Source: QPJE01 sp051747745 (GTDB lineage: Bacteria; Bacillota; Halanaerobiia; Halanaerobiales; Halanaerobiaceae). Taken from it: a stretch of DNA of 20,451 nt. Location of the stretch: contig JBNJGL010000043.1 in assembly GCA_051747745.1 (NCBI GenBank), positions 1 to 20,451 of the forward strand, read 5' to 3'. Shown here one piece after another: positions 7,450 to 15,741 of this stretch. The number at the start of each line of letters is the position of its first letter. Position 1 is the first letter of the stretch. The position numbers were made by a program, and so were the translations under genes. Under the pieces are notes generated by a model. The model saw only the letters and a list, made by a program, of their open reading frames with translations. It did not search any database and had not been told where the DNA came from.

Positions 7450-8292
7450 TTAATCAACCTCCATTTTTAGTTTAACTGGTTCCAGTTCTTCGTCAAAACC
7501 ATTTTCCATTTTGTCTATTTTTTCAGCAATAGAAATAAATTCTCTGCTTATTTCTGAATCCGGTTCTTCATACATAATAGGATTACCGGAATCACTTCTT
7601 TTCCTTATATCTGATACCAGCGGCAGCTGACCTAACAGTTCTGTTTCCATATAATCAGCCAGATCTTTTCCACCATTTTCTCCAAATATATAATCTTTAT
7701 GGCCGCATTCTGAACACTGATAATAGGACATATTTTCTATTACTCCGAGGACTTTTCTGTCCATCTTTTCAGCCATCTTTCCGATTCTCCCAGCCACTTT
7801 TGTTGCAGTTACCTGTGGAGTTGTAACAACAGCTATATCAGAATGAGGAACTTTCTGCATTATGTTTAAAGACATGTCTCCTGTTCCTGGGGGCAGATCC
7901 AACAGCAGATAATCCAGTTCTCCCCAGCGTACATCTTTAAAAAACTGCTCTAATGCTCCTCCTAAAAGTGGTGCTCTCCAGATTACAGGACTGTTTTCAT
8001 CAACAAAAGAACCCATGGAAATAACTTTTATCCCATGTGCTTCAGGTGGAATAATTTCTTTTTCGTCCACAGCCTTTGGCTTTTCTTCAACACCGATGAT
8101 TCTGGGAACACTAAATCCCCTTACATCAGCATCAATTATCCCAACTTTATATCCCAGTTCTGCAAGTGCTGTTGCAAGATTGACTGTTACAGTGGATTTT
8201 CCTACTCCACCTTTACCACTTGCAACTGCTATAATTCCTTTTTTAATCGAACCATGTTCCAGCTTAATCTCATTATTTTCTACTTTATACAC
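7450..8292 (-). CDS. Mrp/NBP35-family iron-sulfur cluster carrier ATPase
   Basis: 280 aa. The deviant Walker A (SGKGGVGKST) is at residues ~25-34, with DADVRGFSVPRIIG after it, the Mrp-type DLPPGTGDMSLN switch, and the C193-x2-C196 pair (QCSECGHKD) that binds a bridging [4Fe-4S] cluster in the family. It lacks the N-terminal MIP18-like domain of some Mrp proteins. The start is GTG, five bases after GAGGTGAT. It is the first gene of the five-gene cluster and probably gives the module its cluster-carrier function. It is divergent from mnmH across 190-250 bases holding both promoters. Confidence 0.9.
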   Translation of the reverse strand: MYKVENNEIKLEHGSIKKGIIAVASGKGGVGKSTVTVNLATALAELGYKVGIIDADVRGFSVPRIIGVEEKPKAVDEKEIIPPEAHGIKVISMGSFVDENSPVIWRAPLLGGALEQFFKDVRWGELDYLLLDLPPGTGDMSLNIMQKVPHSDIAVVTTPQVTATKVAGRIGKMAEKMDRKVLGVIENMSYYQCSECGHKDYIFGENGGKDLADYMETELLGQLPLVSDIRKRSDSGNPIMYEEPDSEISREFISIAEKIDKMENGFDEELEPVKLKMEVD

Positions 8293-8336
8293 TATATATC
8301 ACCTCTATAATATATTGTGGTCATTTGTTCATATTT

Positions 8337-8369
8337 ACTATATCACTTTTAAGCTTCTGGTGCAAGCAA
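8337..8369 (-). promoter_or_regulatory. Probable promoter of the Mrp operon
   Basis: On the minus strand TTGCTT (8364-8369) lies upstream of TGATATAGT, which gives either TGATAT at 18 bases spacing or an extended -10 TATAGT (8337-8342) with its TGn. It is about 45 bases upstream of the mrp start. Confidence 0.5.
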
Positions 8370-8443
8370 ATATTATTACTAGTATTTCTTTATTTAAAGG
8401 AGTTTCCCAAAAATTATTTTCGAGAAAACTACAGTATTATTAT

Positions 8444-8472
8444 TTGATATTAAATCCTCTCTCCTTTATAAT
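8444..8472 (+). promoter_or_regulatory. Promoter of mnmH
   Basis: TTGATA (8444-8449) and TATAAT (8467-8472) are 17 bases apart. Transcription would start near 8479, which leaves almost no leader for the ATG at 8485 and supports the later ATG at 8539 as the true start. Confidence 0.7.
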
Positions 8473-8503
8473 TAACTGAGAGAAATGATGATCTCAGCAA
8501 TGA

Positions 8504-8541
8504 AAGGAGATGAAGGATCACAAAGTGATCTGTTTATTATG
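8504..8541 (+). promoter_or_regulatory. Ribosome binding site with hairpin between Shine-Dalgarno and start
   Basis: AAGGAG (8504-8509) and AGGA (8514-8517) lie too far from the ATG at 8539 for normal initiation. Between them is a perfect hairpin, GATCAC-AAA-GTGATC (8516-8530). Folding it would leave roughly 8-14 bases of effective spacing. The arrangement may tune translation of mnmH. Confidence 0.4.
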
Positions 8542-9627
8542 AAAGTAATTAAATATAAAGATACTCTTGATTTAAAAAATAAAATTTATATAGATGTCAG
8601 AACAAAAGAAGAATTTGAGGAAGCAACAATTCCTTCAGCTGTCAATATTCCGCTGCTCGATTTTGAAGAGCGTAAATTGATCGGTACAATGTATAAACAG
8701 GAGAGCCAAAAAAAAGCAAAACTAAAAGGTGTAGAGATAGTTGCTCCCAAAATTCCGGATCTTATTATGAAAATAAATGATTTAAATGAAGAATACGATA
8801 ACCTGATTCTATTCTGTTCCCGCGGTGGTCTGAGGAGTGAAAGCCCTGCCAGATTTGCGGAACTCGCCGGTATAGAAGTATTTAAGTTAAAAGGAGGCTA
8901 TAAGGCCTACAGAAACTATATACTTGATAGACTTGATTCTTTTGATATAAAAAGTACGTTTGTTACACTGCACGGAAATACAGGTGTGGGCAAAACTAAA
9001 ATTCTGCTGGAACTCGAAAAAATGGGGGAAAGTATACTGGATCTGGAGGCTCTGGCCAACCACCGGGGATCTGCGTTCGGCAGCATTGGTCTCGGCAGCC
9101 CCTATAATCAAAAAATGTTCGATTCCTTATTATATGAAGACCTCAAAAAGAAAGATAAAAAGGGAGGTTATATTTTCCTTGAAGCAGAAAGTAAAAGAAT
9201 CGGCTATTCTATAATTCCAGATTTTGTACTGCAGGCGATGCAGGCTGGCCCGAAAATTCTCATTACAGCACCGATAGAAAAAAGAGTGGAAATAATTTAT
9301 GAAGAATATGTAAATGATATTATGGAAGATAAAGATAACTTTATCAGCAGAGCAGAAGAATCTCTGCAGGCAATAGAGAAATATGCTGTACAGAAGGCAG
9401 GAAAAGATGCATATTCTGCTATGATAGAAGATCTCAGCAGAGGTGATCTTAAACCACTGATCAAAAAACTTCTGCAGAAATATTATGATCCACTGTATGC
9501 CCATTCACAGAACAAAATTGATCAATTTGCTGCAGAAATTAAAGCTGATAACAGCAAAAAAGCTGCAGAAAAAATACTGCAGCTTGTAAATTCTACCAGT
9601 TTTCATAATGCACACGTTCAGATTTAA
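8539..9627 (+). CDS. mnmH: tRNA 2-selenouridine(34) synthase MnmH
   Basis: 362 aa from the preferred ATG. The enzyme replaces sulfur of 2-thiouridine at the tRNA wobble position with selenium from selenophosphate, through a geranylated intermediate. The N-terminal rhodanese domain has DVRTKEEFEEATIPSAVNIP and the catalytic Cys93 in FCSRGGLRS. The C-terminal P-loop domain has GNTGVGKT at ~146-153 and the family motif LEALANHRGSAFGS; YYDPLY lies near the end. In-frame ATGs at 8485, 8488 and 8500 would add 13-18 residues unlike the family. SelD must be encoded elsewhere. The gene converges on and overlaps the small nitroreductase by 35 bases. It is the strongest sign of selenium use in this organism. 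Confidence 0.93.
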   Translation: MKVIKYKDTLDLKNKIYIDVRTKEEFEEATIPSAVNIPLLDFEERKLIGTMYKQESQKKAKLKGVEIVAPKIPDLIMKINDLNEEYDNLILFCSRGGLRSESPARFAELAGIEVFKLKGGYKAYRNYILDRLDSFDIKSTFVTLHGNTGVGKTKILLELEKMGESILDLEALANHRGSAFGSIGLGSPYNQKMFDSLLYEDLKKKDKKGGYIFLEAESKRIGYSIIPDFVLQAMQAGPKILITAPIEKRVEIIYEEYVNDIMEDKDNFISRAEESLQAIEKYAVQKAGKDAYSAMIEDLSRGDLKPLIKKLLQKYYDPLYAHSQNKIDQFAAEIKADNSKKAAEKILQLVNSTSFHNAHVQI

Positions 9628-10093
9628 ATCTGGCTGATTTCGGTTTGTCACCAGCTGGATATCCCACTGATATTATTGATAAAGGTACTACATTTTCGGG
9701 AAGTTTTAAATATTCTTTTATATCCTCAACTCTTTTTTCAGCAGGATATACTCCCAGCCACACAGCACCGAGATCAAGATTAACTGCTTCCAGCAGCATG
9801 TTTTCTGTTGCTGCTGAACAGTCCTGCACCCAGAAACCTTCGTATTTCTGCTCATTAAGATCCGCACACACAGCAACTGCCAGTGGAGCTTCCTTCAGCA
9901 TAGATGCATATGGATGAATCTCTGCCAGTCTGTCTAAATGTTCCCTTTCTTTTATCACTATGAAATGCCAGGGCTGTTCATTACCTGCTGATGGAGCAGC
10001 CATCGCTGCTTTCAGGAGCTTTTCTATCTTTTCTTCTTCAACTTCTTTATCCAGATACTGCCTTATACTTCTCCTCTTGAAAATTTCATCCAT
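9593..10093 (-). CDS. Nitroreductase family protein (short form)
   Basis: 166 aa, FMN-dependent nitroreductase fold: FKRRSIRQYLDKEV at the start (FMN phosphate contact), AAPSAGNEQPWHFIVIK, and GAVWLGVYP in the C-terminal half. It is short for the family, like the NfnB/YdjA-type minimal forms. A TTG at 10114 is in frame but lies before the Shine-Dalgarno AAAGGGGGT, so the ATG at 10093, eight bases after it, is chosen. The physiological substrate cannot be read from sequence. The last 35 bases overlap the 3' end of mnmH on the other strand, so neither gene has room for its own terminator there. Confidence 0.87.
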   Translation of the reverse strand: MDEIFKRRSIRQYLDKEVEEEKIEKLLKAAMAAPSAGNEQPWHFIVIKEREHLDRLAEIHPYASMLKEAPLAVAVCADLNEQKYEGFWVQDCSAATENMLLEAVNLDLGAVWLGVYPAEKRVEDIKEYLKLPENVVPLSIISVGYPAGDKPKSARFKSERVHYENW

Positions 10094-10138
10094 AATAAAT
10101 ACCCCCTTTATCAAATTATTATAATATACTTTTATTAA

Positions 10139-10173
10139 TAAAAAAAGCCCTCAGCCGCAAAAACTGAGGACTT
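10139..10173 (-). terminator. Intrinsic terminator of the first NSS transporter gene
   Basis: AAGCCCTCAG and CTGAGGACTT (10145-10173) pair around a 9-base loop, and on the minus strand the stem is followed by a run of T. It lies about 40 bases after the transporter stop and just before the nitroreductase leader. Confidence 0.85.
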
Positions 10174-10209
10174 CATATCACATTTTAATAAATTCTTACT
10201 AATTTAAAA

Positions 10210-11685
10210 TTAAATTTCGTTGTGACTTTTACCGGAAATAAACACTGCAGCAGCAAGCAGAAGTGCTGCAACTCCCCATCCGAAAACAGCAAGTTCACTT
10301 GTTGGGTAACCGCCGTAAGCAGTACTGAATTCTGAAATAGTATTCTGAATAAGTCCATAACCGATAAACAGTGGTGCTACAATCTTTATCATAGCTGTCC
10401 AGCTCATACCGATATGCATATCAGAACTTTCATTCATATTATCTTTAATTACATTAAGATCAAATGCATAACTTAATACAAGCATTTCAACAAAACCTAC
10501 TGTAAGCAGGCCAAAGATATTAACAAAATGGTCGACTATATCTAAAATAGCCAGCCCACCCTGTGTGGCCATTGGTACTCCCAATATAAATCCTACAACA
10601 GAGACAATTGTAACGGCTTTTTTGCGGCTGAGGCTGAAGTTATCTATTAGAGAAGAAACAACAGACTCAATAAGAGAAATACTGGATGAAAGACCGGCAA
10701 TTGTTAGTGATAGGAAAAATGCGAAACCAAACAGCTGCGGCAGTCCTGGCAAAAGATTGATCGCTTTGGGAAAAGCTATAAATGCCAGTCCTATTCCGGA
10801 TGTTGCAACATCCTGTATTCCAACTCCCTGCTGATAGGCCATATATCCTAAAATACCGAAAACACCAAAACCTACTACAATACTAAATATACTGTTTGCT
10901 ACACCGGCAATAATACCATTTTTGACTACATCTGATTTTTTGGGAAGATAACTGGAATAAGCTATCATAATACCAAAACCTAAACTTAATGTAAAGAAGA
11001 TCTGACCATAGGCCCCAACCCAGATATCAAAGTCCATTATTTTGGAAAAATCCGGTGTAATAAAGGCTTTGATTCCTTCCATTGCTCCAGGTAAGGTAAC
11101 ACCTCTGGCTACAATTATAAGTACCATTACTGCTAATAAGGGCATAAAAATTTTGCTGGCCTTTTCTATACCTTTCTCTACTCCACCAGCAATGATAGAA
11201 TAATTAATTAACCACACTATAAGCAGTGCAAAGAAAATTGGCCACTGCATACCACCCAGAGTAAATGCACTACCTGAATTACCTAAAAACTCTTCAAGGA
11301 AAAATTTACCTGGTTCTGGTCCCCAGCCTAAAGAAAAAGATTCTAAAACAAATAATAAGCTCCATGCTATAATAACAATATAATATACTACTACTGTAAA
11401 TGCTACCAGTACTGACCACCAGCCGACCCATTCGAACTTCTCACCTACTTTGCGGAAAGAACTTGGCGCAGAATTTCTGGTAAAAAATCCAAATCCCATT
11501 TCAAGTAATAAAAGAGGTATTCCTGCGGTAAGAAGAGCAAAAATATAAGGGAATAAAAATGCTCCACCACCATTTTCATAAGCCTGATAAGAAAAACGCC
11601 AGATATTACCCAGACCAACAGCTGAACCAATTGTTGCTAAAATAAAACCAAGTCTACTACCCCACTCGTCTCTTTGTTTTTCCAT
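10210..11685 (-). CDS. Sodium-dependent transporter, neurotransmitter:sodium symporter (NSS) family, long form
   Basis: 491 aa, LeuT fold. TM1 carries the family motif GSAVGLGNIWRFSYQAYENG, where the unwound part binds Na+ and substrate, and GGGAFLFPYIF follows. TM6-TM8 segments are present (FFTLSLGFGIMIAYSSY; SLTIAGLSSSISLIESVVS). About 12 hydrophobic segments can be counted. Prokaryotic NSS members import amino acids or related small molecules with Na+; the substrate is not readable here. The start ATG has AAGGAGG 7 bases upstream. It is distinct from the 442-aa NSS protein at 13 kb. A terminator-like hairpin lies in the leader, so transcription may be attenuated. Confidence 0.92.
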   Translation of the reverse strand: MEKQRDEWGSRLGFILATIGSAVGLGNIWRFSYQAYENGGGAFLFPYIFALLTAGIPLLLLEMGFGFFTRNSAPSSFRKVGEKFEWVGWWSVLVAFTVVVYYIVIIAWSLLFVLESFSLGWGPEPGKFFLEEFLGNSGSAFTLGGMQWPIFFALLIVWLINYSIIAGGVEKGIEKASKIFMPLLAVMVLIIVARGVTLPGAMEGIKAFITPDFSKIMDFDIWVGAYGQIFFTLSLGFGIMIAYSSYLPKKSDVVKNGIIAGVANSIFSIVVGFGVFGILGYMAYQQGVGIQDVATSGIGLAFIAFPKAINLLPGLPQLFGFAFFLSLTIAGLSSSISLIESVVSSLIDNFSLSRKKAVTIVSVVGFILGVPMATQGGLAILDIVDHFVNIFGLLTVGFVEMLVLSYAFDLNVIKDNMNESSDMHIGMSWTAMIKIVAPLFIGYGLIQNTISEFSTAYGGYPTSELAVFGWGVAALLLAAAVFISGKSHNEI

Positions 11686-11711
11686 TCTCTTTCCTCCTTA
11701 ACGTCTTTTCT

Positions 11712-11764
11712 AAAAAAAATCACCTGAATTCCTGCTCTCTTCTTAACTGCTCGAATATTCAGGT
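11712..11764 (-). terminator. Terminator-like hairpin in the leader of the first NSS transporter gene
   Basis: Read on the minus strand, ACCTGAAT (11757-11764) pairs perfectly with ATTCAGGT (11722-11729) across a 27-base loop, and GATTTTTTTT follows. It lies between the extended -10 promoter and the start codon, the position of a transcription attenuator. I recognise no known riboswitch or T-box core in the loop. The stem is only 8 bp, so some doubt remains. Confidence 0.55.
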
Positions 11765-11771
11765 TGTAAGT

Positions 11772-11780
11772 ATTATACCA
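11772..11780 (-). promoter_or_regulatory. Extended -10 promoter of the first NSS transporter gene
   Basis: The minus strand reads TGGTATAAT, a perfect extended -10 element (TGn + TATAAT). I see no good -35 hexamer, as is usual for this type. The predicted transcript begins just before the leader hairpin. Confidence 0.6.
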
Positions 11781-11872
11781 AATAAGGTAAATAATTTCCA
11801 GAAAAATCTCAAAAAAATTTCTTGCTTTTAATAAAATTCTGAGAATTATCTCTTCCTTCAAAATAACCTTTA

Positions 11873-12769
11873 TTACACTGATGATTTACTCCAATAAAGT
11901 TTGTTGTTCTTTATAAGTGACTTTAATTTCCCTTCTCCAGCCAGTTTAGAAATAAATGCATTAACCGTAGTTTTTAAAAGGAAATACTTCTGCATTGAAT
12001 TTATTTTAATATTCATTTCTTCAATAACAGCAGCAAAAAGGTCTTCTTCTTCTTTTTTAGAAGCCAGTATTTTAATAATCAGTTCTTCCATTTTTCTGAA
12101 AAAATCTAAATTTAAACTGCATACTTCAGATGGATCCTGCAGCAGTTTTCCATGTCCGGGCAGATAATAATCAAAATTGCTCTCTATAATATAATTTAGA
12201 GTTTTCTCTGCCGAAGCTATATCAGCATAATATGGTATACCGTGTTTTTTTATAATATCTTTTTCAACATAAGAATCTGCAGTAAAGAGTACATTCTGAC
12301 ACACAACACCGATCTGATGTAAACTGTGCCCTGCAAGTGAAACAAATTCTATTTCTATGTCATCAATTTCTACTTTTTCTCCTGCCGATATTCTGCGGTC
12401 AACTCTGGATGATTCCGCTTTTAGAAATTTGCTGCACAGTTCTGAGGGTGGATATGCACCTCCAAAAAAATATGCAGGTTCATATTCAGGAAATTCCAGC
12501 AGATGGGCCTCTCCACGAGGTGCCCATACCTTGAGATCTGTTTTTTCTATCAGGCGGGCATTACCTCCATAGTGATCTGCGTGACCATGTGTATTAATTA
12601 TAATATCTGCTGTTAAATTATTTTTGCTTAAAACTCTCAAAATCTTATTAGCAGTAGATTTATCCAGACCACTGTCAATTAAAATTGTATGGTTTTTAGT
12701 TTTAATAAGTCCAATATTAACTCGATCAGATAAAAATGAAACATTTTCTGTTATTTTACAGTATTTCAC
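11873..12769 (-). CDS. MBL-fold metallo-hydrolase
   Basis: 298 aa. The metal-binding signature THGHADHYGG gives His61, His63, Asp65 and His66. Further ligands are suggested by the His of LAGHSLHQIG, the Asp of LFTADSYV and the His of YLPGHGKLL. This is a glyoxalase II-like/MBL-superfamily hydrolase core with a ~100-residue C-terminal region that looks helical. The substrate is unknown. The ATG at 12784 overlaps the GGAGG; the GTG at 12769, 8 bases after it, is the likely start. It is upstream of the first NSS gene on the same strand with a ~190-base gap containing that gene's own promoter. Confidence 0.87.
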   Translation of the reverse strand: MKYCKITENVSFLSDRVNIGLIKTKNHTILIDSGLDKSTANKILRVLSKNNLTADIIINTHGHADHYGGNARLIEKTDLKVWAPRGEAHLLEFPEYEPAYFFGGAYPPSELCSKFLKAESSRVDRRISAGEKVEIDDIEIEFVSLAGHSLHQIGVVCQNVLFTADSYVEKDIIKKHGIPYYADIASAEKTLNYIIESNFDYYLPGHGKLLQDPSEVCSLNLDFFRKMEELIIKILASKKEEEDLFAAVIEEMNIKINSMQKYFLLKTTVNAFISKLAGEGKLKSLIKNNKLYWSKSSV

Positions 12770-12835
12770 AGCTATTACCTCCATTATTATATTTAATTAA
12801 TTTTCTGCTTTTTATTATAGAATAATCTTTTTACT

Positions 12836-12865
12836 ATTATAGCAGACATTATGCAGGCTTAGCAA
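12836..12865 (-). promoter_or_regulatory. Promoter of the MBL-fold gene
   Basis: On the minus strand TTGCTA (12860-12865) and TATAAT (12836-12841) are 18 bases apart, and TGC before TATAAT also makes an extended -10. Confidence 0.7.
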
Positions 12866-12948
12866 AAATAGATAATAATTATTCATAAAAATAATTGTAG
12901 AATAAAAACAGGAAGAATTTTGGGGAAACTCCATTTAATAAAAGGAAA

Positions 12949-12977
12949 TTGATGATTAAACAATAATATGGTAAAAT
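12949..12977 (+). promoter_or_regulatory. Promoter of the second NSS transporter gene
   Basis: TTGATG (12949-12954) and TAAAAT (12972-12977) are 17 bases apart and about 38 bases upstream of the GTG start. The 12785-13014 gap holds this promoter and the divergent MBL promoter; I see nothing else in it. Confidence 0.6.
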
Positions 12978-13014
12978 AATAACAATTTAATAAAGACTAA
13001 AAGGGGGTAAGGAT

Positions 13015-14343
13015 GTGGAAAGAGAAAATTGGACGTCTAAGTTTGGATTCATACTGGCAGCTTCTGGATCTGCTATCGGACTGGGGAATATCTGGCGGTT
13101 CCCATATATTACAGGTACAAATGGTGGAGCTGCATTTTTGTTAATTTATATTACAGCAATCTTATTTATCGGTTATCCTATTTTGATATCTGAAATGTCT
13201 ATTGGAAGAAAAACTGCTCGAAATCCTATTGGTGCTTTTAAAAAGCTTGCACCTGACACACCCTGGTGGCTTGTTGGAGCTCTGGGTGTGCTTTCCGGTT
13301 TTGTTATATTGAGCTATTATTCTGTTGTTGCCGGCTGGGGAATGGCCTATGCTGTCAAATCTATCGGAGGTTTTGCAGATGGAGCTGATTTTGCTGCACT
13401 TTTCGGCAGCCATATTTCCGGCACAGCATCTCCTATTTTATGGCACGCAGTATTTATGTTTCTAACAGTTGCTGTTATAGGTGCAGGTGTTGTTAACGGA
13501 ATTCAGAAGGTAGTTAAAATACTTATGCCTATGCTGTTTTTAATTATTTTTCTTTTAATTTTTCGATCCATTACTTTAGAAGGGGCTTTAGAAGGGCTTA
13601 TTTTCTATCTTAAACCTGATCTCAGTGCTGTTAATCTGCAGACTTTTATTGATGCAATCTCACAGGCTTTCTTTACTCTAAGCCTTGGGATGGGAGCTAT
13701 TATAACTTATGGAAGTTATCTGAGTGAAAATGACAGCATAAATGAAAGTGCTGGCTATGTTATATTTTTCGATACAGCTGTGGCATTTTTGGCTGGATTT
13801 GCTATTTTCCCGGCTGTTTTTGCCCTTGGGTTTGACCCTGCGGCTGGCCCGGGTCTGACATTTATTACTCTTCCAGCTGTTTTTGCAAAAATGCCGTTAG
13901 GAGCTCTTTTTTCTTTTCTCTTCTTTATTTTACTAACAATAGCTGCTCTAACTTCCTCTATTTCTATGCTGGAAGTTGTGGTTGCATTTCTGGTAGACGA
14001 ATATGGCTGGAACAGAAAAAAAGCTTCCTATTTTATGGGGATATTAATCTTTTTTGTTGGATTACCTCCACTGCTCGGCTACAGTTCTTTTTCTAACTTT
14101 AGATTTCTGGGTATGGATGTGCTGGATACTTATGACTGGTTCTCGAATGTTATTTTTCTTCCCACTGGCGGTCTTTTAACTTCAATATTTGTTGGCTATT
14201 ACTGGGGAAGCAAAAATGCTGTTGAAGAAGCAAACAAAAACAGCCGCTTTAAAATCGGAAGTATTTATAAATTTTTGATCAGATATATTGTTCCTACTGC
14301 TATACTCATTATTATTTCGCTCAGCCTGATAAACAGTATTTAA
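13015..14343 (+). CDS. Sodium-dependent transporter, NSS family, short form
   Basis: 442 aa, LeuT fold. TM1 has GSAIGLGNIWRFPYITGTNG and then GAAFLLIYI. Later landmarks are AFFTLSLGMGAIITYGSYLS (TM6) and LLTIAALTSSISMLEVVVAF (TM8). About 11 hydrophobic segments fit the shorter prokaryotic NSS class, such as the Tyt1/MhsT group. The substrate is likely an amino acid, moved with Na+. The start is GTG, seven bases after GGGGG. It is transcribed away from the MBL gene. A long-stem hairpin plus T run follows the stop. Confidence 0.92.
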   Translation: MERENWTSKFGFILAASGSAIGLGNIWRFPYITGTNGGAAFLLIYITAILFIGYPILISEMSIGRKTARNPIGAFKKLAPDTPWWLVGALGVLSGFVILSYYSVVAGWGMAYAVKSIGGFADGADFAALFGSHISGTASPILWHAVFMFLTVAVIGAGVVNGIQKVVKILMPMLFLIIFLLIFRSITLEGALEGLIFYLKPDLSAVNLQTFIDAISQAFFTLSLGMGAIITYGSYLSENDSINESAGYVIFFDTAVAFLAGFAIFPAVFALGFDPAAGPGLTFITLPAVFAKMPLGALFSFLFFILLTIAALTSSISMLEVVVAFLVDEYGWNRKKASYFMGILIFFVGLPPLLGYSSFSNFRFLGMDVLDTYDWFSNVIFLPTGGLLTSIFVGYYWGSKNAVEEANKNSRFKIGSIYKFLIRYIVPTAILIIISLSLINSI

Positions 14344-14385
14344 ATTAAAGATATGATTGTAACATAAGATATAAGCTTTGATCCT

Positions 14386-14452
14386 GATTCTAACACTAAT
14401 TTAGTCTTTTTGTGTATATACTCAGACAGCAATAGTGTTAGAATCTTTTTTT
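14386..14452 (+). terminator. Long-stem terminator after the second NSS gene
   Basis: GATTCTAACACTA (14386-14398) and TAGTGTTAGAATC (14433-14445) are perfect 13-base inverted repeats followed by seven T. The 34-base loop is unusually long for a simple terminator and could be the trace of a small mobile repeat. Confidence 0.75.
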
Positions 14453-14513
14453 AACTTTCAACAGACTGTGCCGCAAAAAATCTACAACTACTTACTTTTC
14501 AGGAGGAATAAAA

Positions 14514-15686
14514 TTGCAAACAGATAAAAACAATTTATGCATCCACTATGATGACTGTGGAGGCTGTTCCAGTCAGCATATTGATTATGATACACAGCTG
14601 AAGCAGAAAGAAGAAATACTTCTCAAAATATTTAAAGATAATCATCTTGAAATCGATAATTATGAAGGAATTATTCCAAGTCCGGAGATATTTGAATACA
14701 GAAATAACATGGAATTCAGTTTTGGTGATTTAAAAAAAGGTGGAATTCTGCAGCTGGGAATGCATCCCAGAGGAAAACGCTTTGATGTAATAACAGTTGA
14801 TCACTGTCTTCTGGTTGATAATGATTTTAGAATCATACTGAAAACAATATTGGATTACTGCAGAAATCATGATTTTAAAAAATATCATATTAAAACCAGA
14901 AAAGGATTTTTGAGAAATTTAGTTATACGCAAAGGAATAAACACCGGTGAAGTGATTGCAAATTTAATTACTACCTCTCAGAATTCTCACGATTTTTCTC
15001 CTCTGGCAGATAAGCTCTATAATTTAAATTACAAAGGAAATATTGTTGGATTTATCCAGACAATTAATGATAATTATTCTGATGCTGTCATTTCGGAAAA
15101 AGAAATAATATACAGAGGAAGAAACTGCTTTTATGATAAACTTTTAGGGCTTAATTTTAAAATAAACTCCCTTTCATTTTTTCAGACAAATACACACGGT
15201 GCTGAAAAGCTGTATGCTGAAGCAAAAGAATATGTGGGCAGCTCAAAAGGAAAAAATGTTTTTGATCTTTACTGTGGAGCCGGAACTATATCACAGGTAA
15301 TTGCCTCTGAAGCAGACAATATTATTGGAATTGAAATTGACGAAGAAGCTGTTAAAATGGCAGAAAAAAATGCAGCTTTAAATAATATAGAAAACTGCAG
15401 TTATATTGCTGGAGATGTTTTAGAAAAAATTGATGAAATAAATGAAAAAGCAGATCTGATTATTATAGATCCTCCGAGACCGGGTATAAACCCTAAAGCA
15501 CTGGAAAAAATCGCGTCTCTCAACACTCCAGAAATTTTGTATATATCCTGTAATCCCAAAAGCCTGGCCAGAGATTTAGTTGAACTCGATTTTTCCGGAT
15601 ATAAAATAGAATCATTTAAAGCAGTAGATATGTTTCCACACACAAAACATCTTGAGACAGTTGTTTATCTCAAAAAAGAAACTTAA
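14514..15686 (+). CDS. rlmD: 23S rRNA (uracil-C5)-methyltransferase, RlmD/RumA type
   Basis: 390 aa. Cys9, Cys15 and Cys18 (CIHYDDCGGC), with a later Cys in VDHCLL, match the [4Fe-4S] ligands of RumA-type enzymes. The SAM-binding motif FDLYCGAGTIS, then IDPPRPGINPKAL, and the nucleophilic Cys346 in ISCNPKSLARDL complete the catalytic core. There is no N-terminal TRAM domain, so it is shorter than E. coli RlmD. The start is TTG, seven bases after AGGAGG. The enzyme methylates a uracil of 23S rRNA using SAM; whether one site (U1939) or two, as for B. subtilis RlmCD, cannot be told, so the symbol is provisional. Confidence 0.87.
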   Translation: MQTDKNNLCIHYDDCGGCSSQHIDYDTQLKQKEEILLKIFKDNHLEIDNYEGIIPSPEIFEYRNNMEFSFGDLKKGGILQLGMHPRGKRFDVITVDHCLLVDNDFRIILKTILDYCRNHDFKKYHIKTRKGFLRNLVIRKGINTGEVIANLITTSQNSHDFSPLADKLYNLNYKGNIVGFIQTINDNYSDAVISEKEIIYRGRNCFYDKLLGLNFKINSLSFFQTNTHGAEKLYAEAKEYVGSSKGKNVFDLYCGAGTISQVIASEADNIIGIEIDEEAVKMAEKNAALNNIENCSYIAGDVLEKIDEINEKADLIIIDPPRPGINPKALEKIASLNTPEILYISCNPKSLARDLVELDFSGYKIESFKAVDMFPHTKHLETVVYLKKET

Positions 15687-15741
15687 TTGCAAAATGAACC
15701 TGAAATAATTTAAAAAAATAATAATCTAAAATATGATGTGT

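Noticed and set aside
8015..8479. 154-aa plus-strand reading frame opposite the start of mrp
   Set aside because: It lies mostly antisense to a well-supported Mrp protein, has no recognisable domain and no ribosome binding site; it is a shadow of mrp.
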